Shown here: in pieces, positions 1 through 11,192 of the stretch
Numbering within the stretch: the stretch's first letter is position 1
Layout of the letters: each line of letters opens with the position of its first letter
From: Acholoe squamosa
Taxonomy: Eukaryota; Annelida; Polychaeta; Phyllodocida; Polynoidae
Reading direction: 5' to 3'
Assembly (NCBI GenBank): GCA_949317995.1
Contig: OX439044.1
Span: 17,942,641-18,006,640 of the forward strand
DNA length: 64,000 nucleotides
Program-made: the position numbers and the translations under genes
Notes under the pieces: model-generated
Seen by the model: the letters and a program-made list of their open reading frames with translations, nothing else
Told to the model about the DNA's origin: nothing
Databases searched by the model: none

Positions 1-1215
1 TCCCACTCGGGCCGGGCGCCAATGGAATTAGGCCGGGGACGAGTAGGTCAGGAAAAGTAGCTCAGTCCTACTCCGCCCTGGGACGTACTGCTCATAGCAA
101 TGTGATTTGTGCCGGAATGTGACCAAGTTTCCTCTCCTCACCTGCCCCCATTGTTCTGTTTTCCTGGGTCTCATGGTATCTTGATTATCAACAGGTGGTT
201 CTACAATTCTACTTACAATCTAGGGTTTATTGGAAATATTCCGGTCAAGGAGCAATGCCACTGCACAGCGGTAAATTTATACACCCCCCTTAAATACCTG
301 AGTTACATTCCAGAAAAGTAATTTTCCAGGTTAGGTATCACTCAGGTCCTAACCAATGAGCATATTTAACCTAATTTCTTTCACATCAGCACAATTCTGA
401 ACGCTGCAAATGCCTGTTCTTGTTGGGGGAGAACGGGCTCACTCCCATTGGGCATACCCTTTGGAAACCGATACAGGAGGGTTGTCTGTATGTGTTATTA
501 TTCTTTCATCACTGATAGTAGTGTGGGGTCCCCAGGGATCCCTCCCTGACCTTACAGACTGACCTCTGACCTTCTAGGATAATATATTCCAGACAGCTTT
601 AGAGGTAGCAGGGTAGGGGGAGCTTGTTGGCTCAGAGATGGACTTTAACATGAATTTCACTAATTGAGAAGACTGAAATTATGTTTTACTTTCATGGTCG
701 AAATCAAGTGATATTTGAGATCTTAATCACATTCATTTGCTTCAACCATAATTTAGGTTAGGATTTGTGGCATCTTGTGGGTTTCATAAGCAGTCCTTGG
801 ACACCAGAAAAATGATGATTTTACCTAAGGGAATAAGAGAATAATTTTGAAATGAAAAAAAATGCTCCCAAGATGTATAATATGGCATATCCTACAACCA
901 TGAGGACTTAATACTAGGGCCCAGTTCTAATGTCTGGCATAGCCTCCTGGCTGCGTGGATCTCAGTAGAGTGTCTTTGGGTGATGGTGGTGGCCGCAGGT
1001 GAGGGGGCTGTCGGCGGGCATTAGGAGTATCCAGCTGGGATGGGGCTACAGTCCTACATCCTGCAGGGCACACACCTGATTGGTAATGACGGGCCCTTCT
1101 CCTTACCCCTCCGGCCCTCTACCACCTCCCCACCACCAGTTAACATTTTTAGAGTTTGATAGTGCCTTAATATACACTGTCTACCCTATGGGGTTGATAT
1201 CGGTGTTCCAAAAGG
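1..1215. other. Non-coding, nothing recognised
   Basis: I see no coding exon, RNA gene or clear repeat here. The one open frame (109-321) has no recognisable motif and no splice context that would make it convincing. Confidence 0.5.
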
Positions 1216-1220
1216 TTCGG

Positions 1221-1280
1221 CATGATGCATGAATGTAGCCCTGGCGAGTTTATTCCTCAGGGCTGCCTTTATGCATTATG
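1221..1280. repeat. Small hairpin repeat, family copy A
   Basis: The left arm at 1221-1243 (CATGATGCATGAATGTAGCC...) pairs imperfectly with the right arm at 1258-1280 (...CTTTATGCATTATG). The same arm sequence recurs in the hairpin at 8375-8459, so this looks like a short dispersed palindromic element and not a chance hairpin. There is no coding content. Confidence 0.5.
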
Positions 1281-2391
1281 GCGAGCAATATGCATGCAGA
1301 ATGCCCGATCGCCCCTTGTAGGGTTATCTTAACGGCCCGGCCGAAGTGGATCTGCTTAGTACTAGGCTCTGGATGAAATAACAACCTGTGACAGGCCACC
1401 ATGCACTGGAGGGGCTATGGAAGGGGAAGATGGGTGGGGATGGGGGTGACTGGATGAACACAGGGAATAATCTCACTTTGATAATGGAGAGTCTAAGCAT
1501 GCATCTAGGTTATACAGCAAGGCATCTTATCAATATACTATCACCATTCTGAAACTGTTTTGCCCTGAGACGCTGCTTTTTATATTGTGATAGGATGGAA
1601 TAGAGCTGAGTAGGTAATGATTTTTAGAATATTCCATGTTTTAGAATATTCCATTTTCATATTGTGGTTATATATGAGTATATTTAATCAGATCATCACG
1701 ACCAGCAGTATAGCTTAAGAGAATACTGAGCATGGGTCTATAAATGTCGATGTTCCTATTGCAGGCAGTATGGCACTTTGAAACTGGAACCCTACCTGGG
1801 CAGCAGGCGGCATTCTTTTACAAGACAACCCTTGTACTACTGAAATAAATATCCTTTAGTGTTATATTACACAGCCCCTTCTGCCATTCCCTTTCCATAG
1901 AAGAAATCCATCGACAACAAACATCCATTATCTGAGGATCAGAATAAAAGCCGAGAGTGTCATGTATCTATATTAGGGGACTATAGGATCCGTTGATGTT
2001 GTATAATGAATCACATTGATCGTAAATTATTCACTTTGTGTCAGCTTACAGGCGGCCTAGATGATGTTTCCGGACCTTTCTTCTGATATCACAGGCGGGG
2101 GGGGGGAGGCTGAAGGAGACTATGGAGAGGTGTAAGTGGACCATTGTGAGTGGTCTGAATATACAATGTGACACAACACACCATTGACATGGACAGTATC
2201 ACACAATAAATCAATGATTTATACAACAAATAGAGAGAGCATAAGTACCAATGATAGCTATACATAAACCTATAACATCCATCATCATCTTCATATATCA
2301 GATCACATGCTACAATTAGGCAGTGCCCACGCCCATGAAGGTACGCCGGCAGTAGATTAGCACATGAGTGGTACCTGGATGTTTTATAAGG
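1281..2391. other. Non-coding, nothing recognised
   Basis: AT-rich sequence with a short G run near 2098-2107. No gene or repeat structure could be supported. Confidence 0.5.
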
Positions 2392-2640
2392 TTAGACCTG
2401 GGGTGTGCCCAGTGATACAGTCCCAGGTAGCAAAAATGGTGTGGCCCGAGTCTGGGCCAGAGCGGGCTCCTGATGTGGGCCACACTGGGTTAACACAGTG
2501 GGCGCCCGATGGGTTTTGTCCTCAGCAAAGGGTCTGGGCCACACTGGGCTAACCGATTCGGGCACAGATCTGTTTGAAATTGGGCTCACCGATTTGGGCT
2601 CAAAGTGAATTTAACATGGGTTTTTGGTGTGGCCTAAAGT
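2392..2640 (+). repeat. Left arm of a 2.3-kb inverted repeat
   Basis: This segment repeats a GGGCCACACTGGGCTAAC / CCGATTYGGGC theme several times. Part of it (about 2508-2550, GGGTTTTGTCCTCAGCA...) returns in reverse complement at about 4455-4500. The two arms flank the G-rich minisatellite, so the whole 2.4-4.7 kb block may be one composite or foldback-type element. Confidence 0.55.
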
Positions 2641-3477
2641 GGGCTGCCTGATTTGATGAAAAATTAGTGGTGACATGTTAAAAATTCTTTTTGAGAAATT
2701 TATCCAAAATCTTTTCTTTTTTTTAAAAGTCAATAAGCAACAAATCCTTGAGCTAATCTAACCCCCCCCCCATATCACCAAAGCAGTAAATGCAATATCT
2801 ACCCAAGTGGAAAGGCAGAGCAGTACCATTCATTTGAATCAAACTCATTCAGCCAACACAAGGCACTTTGATTCATTAAAGTGACATTCTGGCCTCAATC
2901 TTCCCCCACTAATTCCCTATGTAGGAGTAGAGAAGAGAGCCTTCAAGTTCATAATGACTGTACCTCTGCATATCTGCTCTTGTTCCAAGTTCAGTGCAAT
3001 AGAAATGGTGTTGCCATTCCACTACTACTCAGATTACCTTGATTTGCACTTTTGACTAGAAACATCTAAGTATTTCCAGACTATGAGAAAGTCTGCACAT
3101 TATTACTTCATATCTGATTTAGTAGTCTATTCCAGTTGTCCTATGTCTAAAAGAAATAAGTTTGGTATGGGTAGTAGAATTCTGCCTGGAGTGCTGTGAA
3201 ACCACTTTGTAGTGAGTCTGCCATGGACTGGCCTACAGAGGCAGGGGATATTTTTGGTTTCTCAATTGCCTCTATATATAGTCCTCTTATACCTGACCAA
3301 GTGTGGGACCTGTTTGCCCCCACACCACAAATACACCTTGCAAGCCTACTAGTACAAAGAAAGACATGAAGCTGTTCTTTCCAGTGTTGCCTTTTACATT
3401 AAATATCTGGATCCCTACTATGAACCTACCTGTGTATTAATGGTATAGGGAAAGTGTCCTACAGCAGTGGTGGAGGG
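2641..3477. other. Spacer inside the inverted repeat, no gene seen
   Basis: AT-rich unique-looking sequence between the left arm and the minisatellite. No coding sequence is recognised. Confidence 0.45.
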
Positions 3478-3960
3478 AAGGGAGGGGGGAGGGCAGGGCA
3501 GGGTGAGAGGAGGGCAGGGCAGGTGAGAAGAGGGAAAGGCAGGGTGAGATGAGGGCAGGGCAGGGCAGGGTGAGAGCAGGGCAGGGCATGTGAGCAAAGG
3601 AGATGCCAGGGCAGTGCAGGGTGAGAGTAGGACAGGGCAGGGTGAGAGGGCAGGGCAGGGTGAGAGCAGGGCAGGGCAGGGTGAGAGCAGGGCAGGGCAG
3701 GCATGTGAGCGAAGGAGATGCCAGGGCAGTGCAGGATGAGAGTAGGGCATGGCAGGGTGAGAGCTGGGCATGGCAGGGCGAGAGCAGGTCAGGGCAGGGT
3801 GAGAGCAGGGCAGGGCAAGGGTAAGAGCAGGGCAGGGCAGGGTGAGAGGAGGGCAGGGCAGGATGAGAGTAGGGCAGGGCAGGGCGAGAGCAGGGCAGGG
3901 CAGTGTGAGAGCAGGGCAGGGCAAGGCAGGGTGAGGGCTGGGAGTGAGAGTGAGTGAGTA
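3478..3960. repeat. G-rich minisatellite, about 21-bp unit
   Basis: Tandem copies of a unit close to AGGGCAGGGCAGGGTGAGAGC run for nearly 500 bp. Variants (GTGCAGG, GCATGTGAGC) create a higher-order repeat: the GCATGTGAGCRAAGGAGATGCCAGGGCAGTGCAGG block appears twice. GGG runs on one strand give strong G-quadruplex potential. Long open frames on both strands are artefacts of the repeat, with Pro-Cys-Pro-Ala-Leu on one strand and Gly-Gln-Gly-Arg on the other. Confidence 0.9.
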
Positions 3961-4109
3961 ATAGATGTTTAACGCCATTTCGACAGTTATGGCCATATTC
4001 ATGGCGAGATCCTCATTACACAAATTCACAGAGGAATGTGTCAGTGCCTGCGCATATGTGCACCACACACATCCTGAGGGGATAGGAAAGAGGAGAAATA
4101 TACCCTTTT

Positions 4110-4260
4110 AAGTGGGCTAGGGAGGCCCAGGGAGGGCAGGGTGACAGAAGGGCAGAGCAGAGCGGGGTGAGAGGGGGAAAGGGCAGGGCAGGTTGAGTGG
4201 AATGAGGAGGAGATGGAAGGGGTAGGGTATGGATAGGGGAGGGACGAACAAAAAAGAGAG
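4110..4260. repeat. Degenerate outlier of the G-rich minisatellite
   Basis: GGGCAGGGTGACAG, GGGCAGAGCAGAGCGGGGTGAGAG and GGGCAGGGCAGGTTGAG continue the unit of the main array after about 150 bp of unrelated sequence. The array was probably longer once, or was split. Confidence 0.65.
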
Positions 4261-4374
4261 AGGGAGGGGGAACACTCATCACAGAGTTTAGAACAGTTCA
4301 GAAGATGAGGCTGCCCTGTCCAAACCCACTCTCACCCCAGACTGGGAAGACTTCATGCAGCTAAGTACCCATCT

Positions 4375-4720
4375 TGGGATGCCCATTTTGAAACCATCCT
4401 GGGCCCAATGTGGTTGCCCATTTTAAAGCTGACCAGTGCCAAAATCGGGCGGCCCAATGTGGCCCAGACCGTATGCTGAGGACAAAACCCGTTGGCAGCC
4501 CAACGGGCTCAAGTGGGTTTGCCCGATTTGGGCTGCCCTGTGTGGCCCTGACTGGAAACCCAGCATCTGCCGAACCTAAAACCCATGTACTGAATACTGC
4601 CCGCTTTGAACCACCTTATCCCGGGTAAAACCAATTTGGCCCCAAGCGGGCTTGCTACATGGGGTGTGCTTTGACAAGACCCAGGAGGCAGTTGGCACAG
4701 TTTGACCATTGCTGAGAACA
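4375..4720 (-). repeat. Right arm of a 2.3-kb inverted repeat
   Basis: The segment is rich in GGGCTGCCC, CCCAATGTGGCCCAGAC and CGATTTGGGCTGCCC words. Read on the minus strand it matches the left arm at 2392-2640. No open frame here is convincing as a gene. Confidence 0.55.
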
Positions 4721-7700
4721 GGGCCCTGGCACCCACCGTTACACACACCTGTTGCTGCTAGTCCTCCTGTGCACAATAACCATTGGTTTCAATACCATGG
4801 CAGGGTCGTAGGAAAAGGGGGGCGGGGCTTGAGTATGTCTGCCTTCCTCCCAAGTTTACCAAGAATTCATGATAAAATGGACAAGAAGCTAAAGCTTTGT
4901 ATCTCATATGACATTAATATAATAATTAATTGGACAGGGGAAATGGGGGTCTGAGCCTCAAATGTGATGTAAAATTCAACAAAATTTACTTCCTATTCAA
5001 ATTCTATATTTCTATGAATAGGCGTCATCATGGTTGAGCCAACAATTCAAGGAGGTTATGGTGGGGCCCCCACTGCCCCCCCCCCCAATGAAGATTTGCT
5101 TCCTACGCCTCTGCATGGCCCATCCCCATCACCCCCACTCCGTCCACCCACCCCCTCCTCCAACCCCTAGCCCTGAGAATTCACAGTCTGTGTTGGGATG
5201 ATGGACGTTGTCTGCAGGACCCCTGCAGGGATGTTCTGTTGTTTCTTACCCCCTGCACAACCTACTGGCATGAACAGCACACTGGGTCAGGGTAGTAACA
5301 ATATATTGTGTTCAGTTTTTGAACAATGCTCTGGGGTAATATCCACTAGGCATGTGAGAACAGGAGGGGTTGTATATGGATGATCACAACATGGGGGTAA
5401 TTGAATTATGGGATGATGTACAACATGCATCAATTTGAGACAGGATACAGCACTTTCAGCACGAACTACTATAAATAATAGACGATGTTACTACTATTAT
5501 ACAGTCCTACACTGTTAGACTTCGGCAAGGGGTTTGCAGTAGATTGCTTCTATTTTTTTTGCAAACAGTAGTAGTTGCTGTCAGTACAAATCCAATGCCC
5601 CGATGTAGATTACCTTGTACCCAGTACAGTGGTCTTTATAACCCATTTACAATAGGGACTGGGAGTGTGCATACATTGACATAGCATGAAGTTCAAATTT
5701 AATCTTGTGTCTCATTTCTGTCAGGCTATGGTTTCTTTTCCTGGGGATTCAACACAGAGAACTACAAGGGGCCTGGCAGAGGCCATCCATTGACCTTGTC
5801 GTATCTGAAAGAAAGAGATTAACAGGCATGTATGGGTGTTAACAGGGTTTACAGCTGCTAACGAACCAATGGCTGCTACGTACCTGCTCAATTTATTCCA
5901 TCTGATAACGCTTCAAGGGGAGGTGTCCGCTTCTGGTGTGACAGGGTACCCTTGTAATATTGGTTCTGTAAGCACCCTTTGTATCATAATCATCTACCCA
6001 CAGAAAAAATAAATATTCTCAATTTCCACCTACATTATCATCTTCATCAGTGCCAGCCTTATAGCTATGAGCTGGTGCCTCACTTGCCACCTGCTAAATG
6101 GTGGGGACTACTGGCAGGAAAGGTAGAATTCTGAGTTTATAAACTGAACTCCACTGAGGTATATCACCTCAGAGTTTATGTCATAAGTCTAGGCAAACAT
6201 TGTTTATAAAGGCTGAGAAATGTGTGCTATGGCAATATCAGGAATGTAGTAGAGTTCCGGTTTTAGGATCCCAGCACATCCAATGTTCATGTCTTCTGTG
6301 GAAAAGAATTCCTGTTTGCAAGAATCAGATTTATCCATATCTTGGGGACTATCTTATCATGACCAGTAAAATACAGTGGTCGTTTGCACACCTCATGCAA
6401 TATGATGAAATAATAAAAGATAACGTTTTAATGTGCTGATTGCATAAGGATACATTCACACTTAACTGTGGGCACTACAATGGCCGCCTTTTATTACTTA
6501 TCAATTAGGTTTTGTTTTCAAAGCAGAGACATTCTTTCATTAGCCTTTTTACCTGGCATTATGATCTGACTGTCAAGGTGGCTGAAGTAACAGAATGACA
6601 CTAATCATTAGCCATAGTCGTATCTCCATCAATACAAACTGTCTAAGCCATAGTTTAGCCCGGCCTATACACAGGTGCATGTTCACGTCCAATTTGCTGC
6701 TCAGAAAGATGATATCAGGCAAAGGAATGGAAGGGGAGAAATCAGAAGCAGTGGGACTGTGAAACACTATACACATCCTACAGCTCCGCCATCTGTACAA
6801 CATCCCCTAGCCTGCCCCCTTGTTGCGCTGAAGCAAGTCGTGCCATTACAGGTTACAAACACAATGAGGGGTTGTCACTTAAGAACATCTTTTGCTACCA
6901 TCTGATATGTTTCCAGGGCCTTTCTATTTTTTCTCTGGATTTGTAGACCTACACTAGTTCTTCGTCAGTCATCTTGCAGCAACCATTAACTGGTAGGTCA
7001 TTCAATTGGACTGTACAGCCTATTTGGCACAGGCATATCCTGGTTTAGGCTTACCAAGAGGTGATTACTGGTCACTTCTACCATGCCAATTTAGTAATGT
7101 GTAGATGGGTAATTGTTAAAGTACATATCATTTTTGTCATTAGACTACTACACTAATGGTATTGATTTGTGTGAATTGTGCACATTGTGATAACCTGTTT
7201 CAAAGTAGCATTTTCTGTGACTGAGATCTTGTCATGGCAATTATAGTAATTGGCTTAAGGCTGTTTCCTGCCCACGTACACCCGTGTATGGTATAATCAC
7301 TGATAATAGTCCATGTGGCCTGGGACATCTGCTCAGATAACAGGTATGCTGAGCAGGTAACCATGATAACCATAATATGTCATATTGGTATACAATTACT
7401 GCGATGACAGGTATTTGATATCACAGGGCGAATCAGATGAATTCCATTACTTATTACCAATTATCTTTGGAAATGATAATCAATTATTTTTATCAATGGG
7501 GGATGGAAGCCGCTGTGGTTTATTTAGATCATGAGATGAGTGGAAAGTCATATGGTTTATGTTATATATTCATACTAACAGATCGATATGTTATGGCTGG
7601 TTTGCAGGCACACCCACGCCAAGTATAATAGTATGCACGCACAGGCAAAATAGTGCTTGAAGGCCATTCACGCAGGTGTGCATGCAGTCACGAATACAGA

Positions 7701-8374
7701 ATAATGCCCCCCCCCCCTTAAGCTAGTAGCAGGCTCTACCCTGGAGGACCGCATTGACTTCTGGTTATCATGCGCCTTCAACTGATTCTGATGTATTAGA
7801 TGATGTTATCATTGATACTCAGGAAAGGACGTGCAGTCTCTGGGGCATGGTGGGGAGTGCTGGGGGCGCATGGGGGGATGGGTATAATCTCTTCAATGTG
7901 GTGGGTGCCGCCACAGCAATGTAGATGTAGGGCTGTGCTGAAGGATGGAAATCCAATTTGGAGCAGCTCCCATCATATGGTAATGGCGATTGTTATCTGT
8001 GAGCAACTCAGCTCAGCCTGGGCGTGGGAGCAGAAATGCAAACTGGAGGTGTCATGCTGAGACTGCTTGTACAGATACAGACACATTACTTGATCTAACT
8101 CTTAAAGGTGTGAATAGTGCTTGAAATCATTACGACATGTGGTCATCATGATGCATGCATTGAGACCTAGTGACTACATGTCTGCATCATCATCACCATG
8201 CACACCTTTAGTACAGTGGTCCACAAGGGACAAAAATTATGTTTGCAAATGGTAGTTGATTTTCAAAAGATTTTCAAAAAAAGCTTGAGTCCAAATGCAA
8301 AGTGCAATGTGAAAGTAAATCTAATTTTCTTTGCTGTCAAGCTAAGCTATTGCTTTGATACACCCCCGTGGGAA
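4721..8374. other. Non-coding, nothing recognised
   Basis: 3.6 kb of AT-rich sequence with short open frames only, none with a domain, signal peptide or exon context I recognise. A C run near 5080-5088 and GGTGGT/CACC patches are low-complexity. Confidence 0.5.
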
Positions 8375-8459
8375 GGTCTCGATGCAAGAATGCAGCCATG
8401 GCAAGAATGCAGCCATGGAGGGCAGGCTTTACATGGCTGCATTTATGCATCATGAGACC
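8375..8459. repeat. Small hairpin repeat, family copy B
   Basis: GGTCTCGATGCAAGAATGCA at 8375 pairs with TGCATTTATGCATCATGAGACC ending at 8459. The loop side holds a 17-bp direct duplication (GCAAGAATGCAGCCATG at 8384-8400 and 8401-8417). The arm words match the hairpin at 1221-1280. Confidence 0.6.
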
Positions 8460-10504
8460 AGGAACAATTATAATACATTAAAATATGTTCCCCTTAAAGG
8501 GCTAGCAAAAGCGCGTGAATAGAAAGCCAAATGAGCTAGGTAAGGTTAACAAAGGAGAGGGGGGTGGGGCTCGTGTTGCCATCGGAAATACCATATCATT
8601 TATGCATGTAGTACATATGTGCATCAACTGAAATGTGAATAGGGTATGTTTATTAAATGTAGGCTTATATTATATTCTACCAATCTTATCTTTTCATTAT
8701 CAGTAGAAAATAGAGGGATGCCAGATTGGATCTGTGAAGTATTACCTATAACTATAGGGGGGGGGGATCAGACTATGAATTATGAATTAATATATACAAT
8801 TTTATACGGTCTCACTAATTATAGTGATACTCTGTATCTCGCCATTTTTCTCACCTGGGCATAGAATTATAGTATTGTGATGTGAATTGTATTTTAATAA
8901 TGCTCAATGTACCTTGTACTATACATTCCGTTTAATATTTATACCTGATATGGCTTTTGTTGGAGTCGATCTAAATGTACAGATGTAATGAGCCGATAAT
9001 TTTTTTTTAAACAACAACAACATAATGATACTGATCTTCAGACAGGAACAGCTATACACCACTCGTTCAGTGAGAAGCACTATTGGAAAGACTGACTTAC
9101 ATCCCTACATTTACACATATGCGAATGACTACCGGGTATATCCAGTTATGATTTAATAGAATCCATACTACAGACACGCCTTCCATATACTTCTGATGCA
9201 CAGAGACTGAGAGAGTATTGGCAACAAGTATCATAAATAATACAGAAGCTGAACTGTGTCTCTGCAACAAACTCAGACTAAATATATGATACCACCAGTA
9301 TAATATCAAATAAACCAGCTCCAGACGATATGGCTGCATATACCCAGAGCTATCATCCACATAGATCTAGAGCAGACACAAGACAGACAAACAAAGCAGG
9401 ACCCACCTCCGTATTCCTACCCACTGCAGTGGCAGAGAAGGAAAGGGCGGGAAGTAAAGAAATGTCGTCTGCTTCCAATTAATAGCCCAGAAGGGGACTG
9501 TAATTATTGGTGGCGGCGTGAACTCGGACGCAGGATGTATTATTCATGTGTAGGGCCTCTGGGCCGTGTGGGGAATGGGAGATGGGGGACAAAAGCCAGC
9601 AGGCACCACCTTATATATACTCTACCTTCTGCCCCGTGTTATCCTTAGACGTATCTTCACTATACCAGCGAACGACCAGGCTAGATACCATGCTAGAGAA
9701 TATTATATTGTATATAGAATTGATATTGCAATGATATACGTGACATGTATATATTGCTATTTCTGGCGACAGTTATTTATAAAATCAAATATTGCTTCTG
9801 TATGATAAATTTACATTGTAACATTGCATGCCTGATTATATATGCAGACTATCTGCGACAATTCACTCATACTAGTTATCCCTGTTCTGCAAACTTGATA
9901 TTTCTCTTGACTGGCCATTTGGTGAATGAAAATTTAGAGACACCGAGACAGACAGACGGAGCATTGTCAAAGTTCCATGTCACCTAGTTAAAACTTTCAC
10001 CTAAAATGAAGAAGGTAGACCACTCAGGAGGAGTCGGTGGTCGCGGCGGAAGTCGTCGAAGCGCGCTGTGCCTTGCCGACCTAGCAGCGGGCGTCAATGA
10101 CTTGCAGAACCAGGGCATCCATTATTCAGAGAGATGCTCCTTTGTAGGCGCAACCTTTTTCTGTGTGCTGTGTGTACCGTGTGTGGGTGATGTCGTGGCT
10201 CCTTCATTACCCCAGTGCTACACTCTCTGCATGGAGCAGGGCAAGGAGGCAGGTGGTGGAAATAGTCACAAAGACCATTCACCCCCAGGGGAAGATAGAT
10301 GGGGGAGGTGCGGGAGGGATGGGGAAGGAAGGGAAGGAGAGTAGGAAAGGGGTAAGGGAGCAGGGGCCAGGGGACGAATGAAGAAAAGGGATGCGAGGGG
10401 AGCAAGAGGGGAGAAAGGAGGGAGTGGATAATTGGAGGGAGAAAAAGGTGGGCTTGGATGGAAATGATGGCGGGAGAGAGGGAGGGGTTCATCACTGGAC
10501 ACCA
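8460..10504. other. Non-coding, nothing recognised
   Basis: AT-rich up to about 9.9 kb. A purine-rich stretch at about 10290-10490 gives Pro/Ser-rich phantom frames on the minus strand. The 112-codon frame at 10006-10344 has no recognisable features. Confidence 0.45.
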
Positions 10505-10734
10505 CCCAGTAAATACCATACCAAAATACTACGTTGATATTTGGTATAACTAGGGCTTGATATATGGACGTTGAAACATTAAGGTTTAACTATGTCCTAG
10601 ATACATAGTATCTAAAATACATTTTCCTACGTAATTTTACATTTTTCTCCGACCAAACAAATTCATAAAAATACAAAAAATAAATAAAAAAAAAATTATA
10701 AATCCCCCAACATCAAAATCAATCTAGCTATGGG

Positions 10735-10802
10735 CTGGGATTGATCCCAGGACCCCTGAATTTAAAAAGCTTTGCTCTACAGACTGAGCTAACCAGGAAA
10801 CC
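10735..10802 (-). repeat. tRNA-derived sequence (SINE-like or tRNA pseudogene)
   Basis: On the minus strand, TTAGCTCAGTCTGTAGAGC is a good A box and D-arm (GCTC/GAGC pair). Downstream, GGTCCTGGGATCAATCCCAG is a B box/T-arm with a 4-5 bp stem. The anticodon stem and acceptor stem do not pair, so this is not a working tRNA. An A/T-rich tail follows at about 10650-10700, as in tRNA-derived SINEs. Confidence 0.55.
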
Positions 10803-10892
10803 AATATATCTGGCACCCAAAAGTATAACATATTCTCTTGGCAGTAAGTATACAGTAATACAAATGACTTGATGGACATTTGACACACAAAT

Positions 10893-10965
10893 CATCATCA
10901 GAGTCTGTAGTACAGTGCAAGTAGGAATCCATTGTGAGAGGTCTGGGGTTCAAGGCTTCTCCTTG
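10893..10965 (+). repeat. Possible second tRNA-like tract, degenerate
   Basis: TCTGTAGTACAGTGCAAG is followed 30 bp later by TCTGGGGTTCAAGGC, which resembles A- and B-box spacing on the plus strand, opposite in orientation to the tract at 10735-10802. The stems are poor, so this is weak. Confidence 0.25.
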
Positions 10966-11192
10966 GTGGATATTTTACCAACGTTTTGTTTCAGTTTTTT
11001 TTCCCTTTTTTAGGTAGATTTTTGGTATGAAAAAAACGTAGAAATACGTATTTGTGAATACTACGTAGCTAGAATGTAAATAAACATTAACGTTTGAACG
11101 TCCACATACGAAGCAAAAATACGTAGTTGCAACCAAAATTCTATGTATCTATACCTCTTACAACGTCTATGTACGAAGTTGTGTTTACTGGG

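Larger units (their letters stand above)
10505..11192. mobile_element. Non-autonomous inverted-repeat element (MITE-like), 688 bp
   Basis: It begins CCCAGTAAATACCA and ends with the near-complement GTGTTTACTGGG. The interior near both ends is rich in TACGTA and ACGTTG words arranged as inverted repeats: 10540-10610 mirrors 11040-11170. No transposase frame exists. The superfamily is not assigned because the flanks show no clear target duplication. It contains two tRNA-like tracts. Confidence 0.6.

Noticed and set aside
3418-4282. Long open frames on both strands (Pro/Cys/Leu-rich on minus, Gly/Gln/Arg-rich on plus)
   Set aside because: They are translations of the 21-bp minisatellite; frames stay open on both strands because the unit length is divisible by three.
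10006-10519. Opposed open frames on both strands
   Set aside because: Purine-rich low-complexity DNA creates both; neither resembles a protein.
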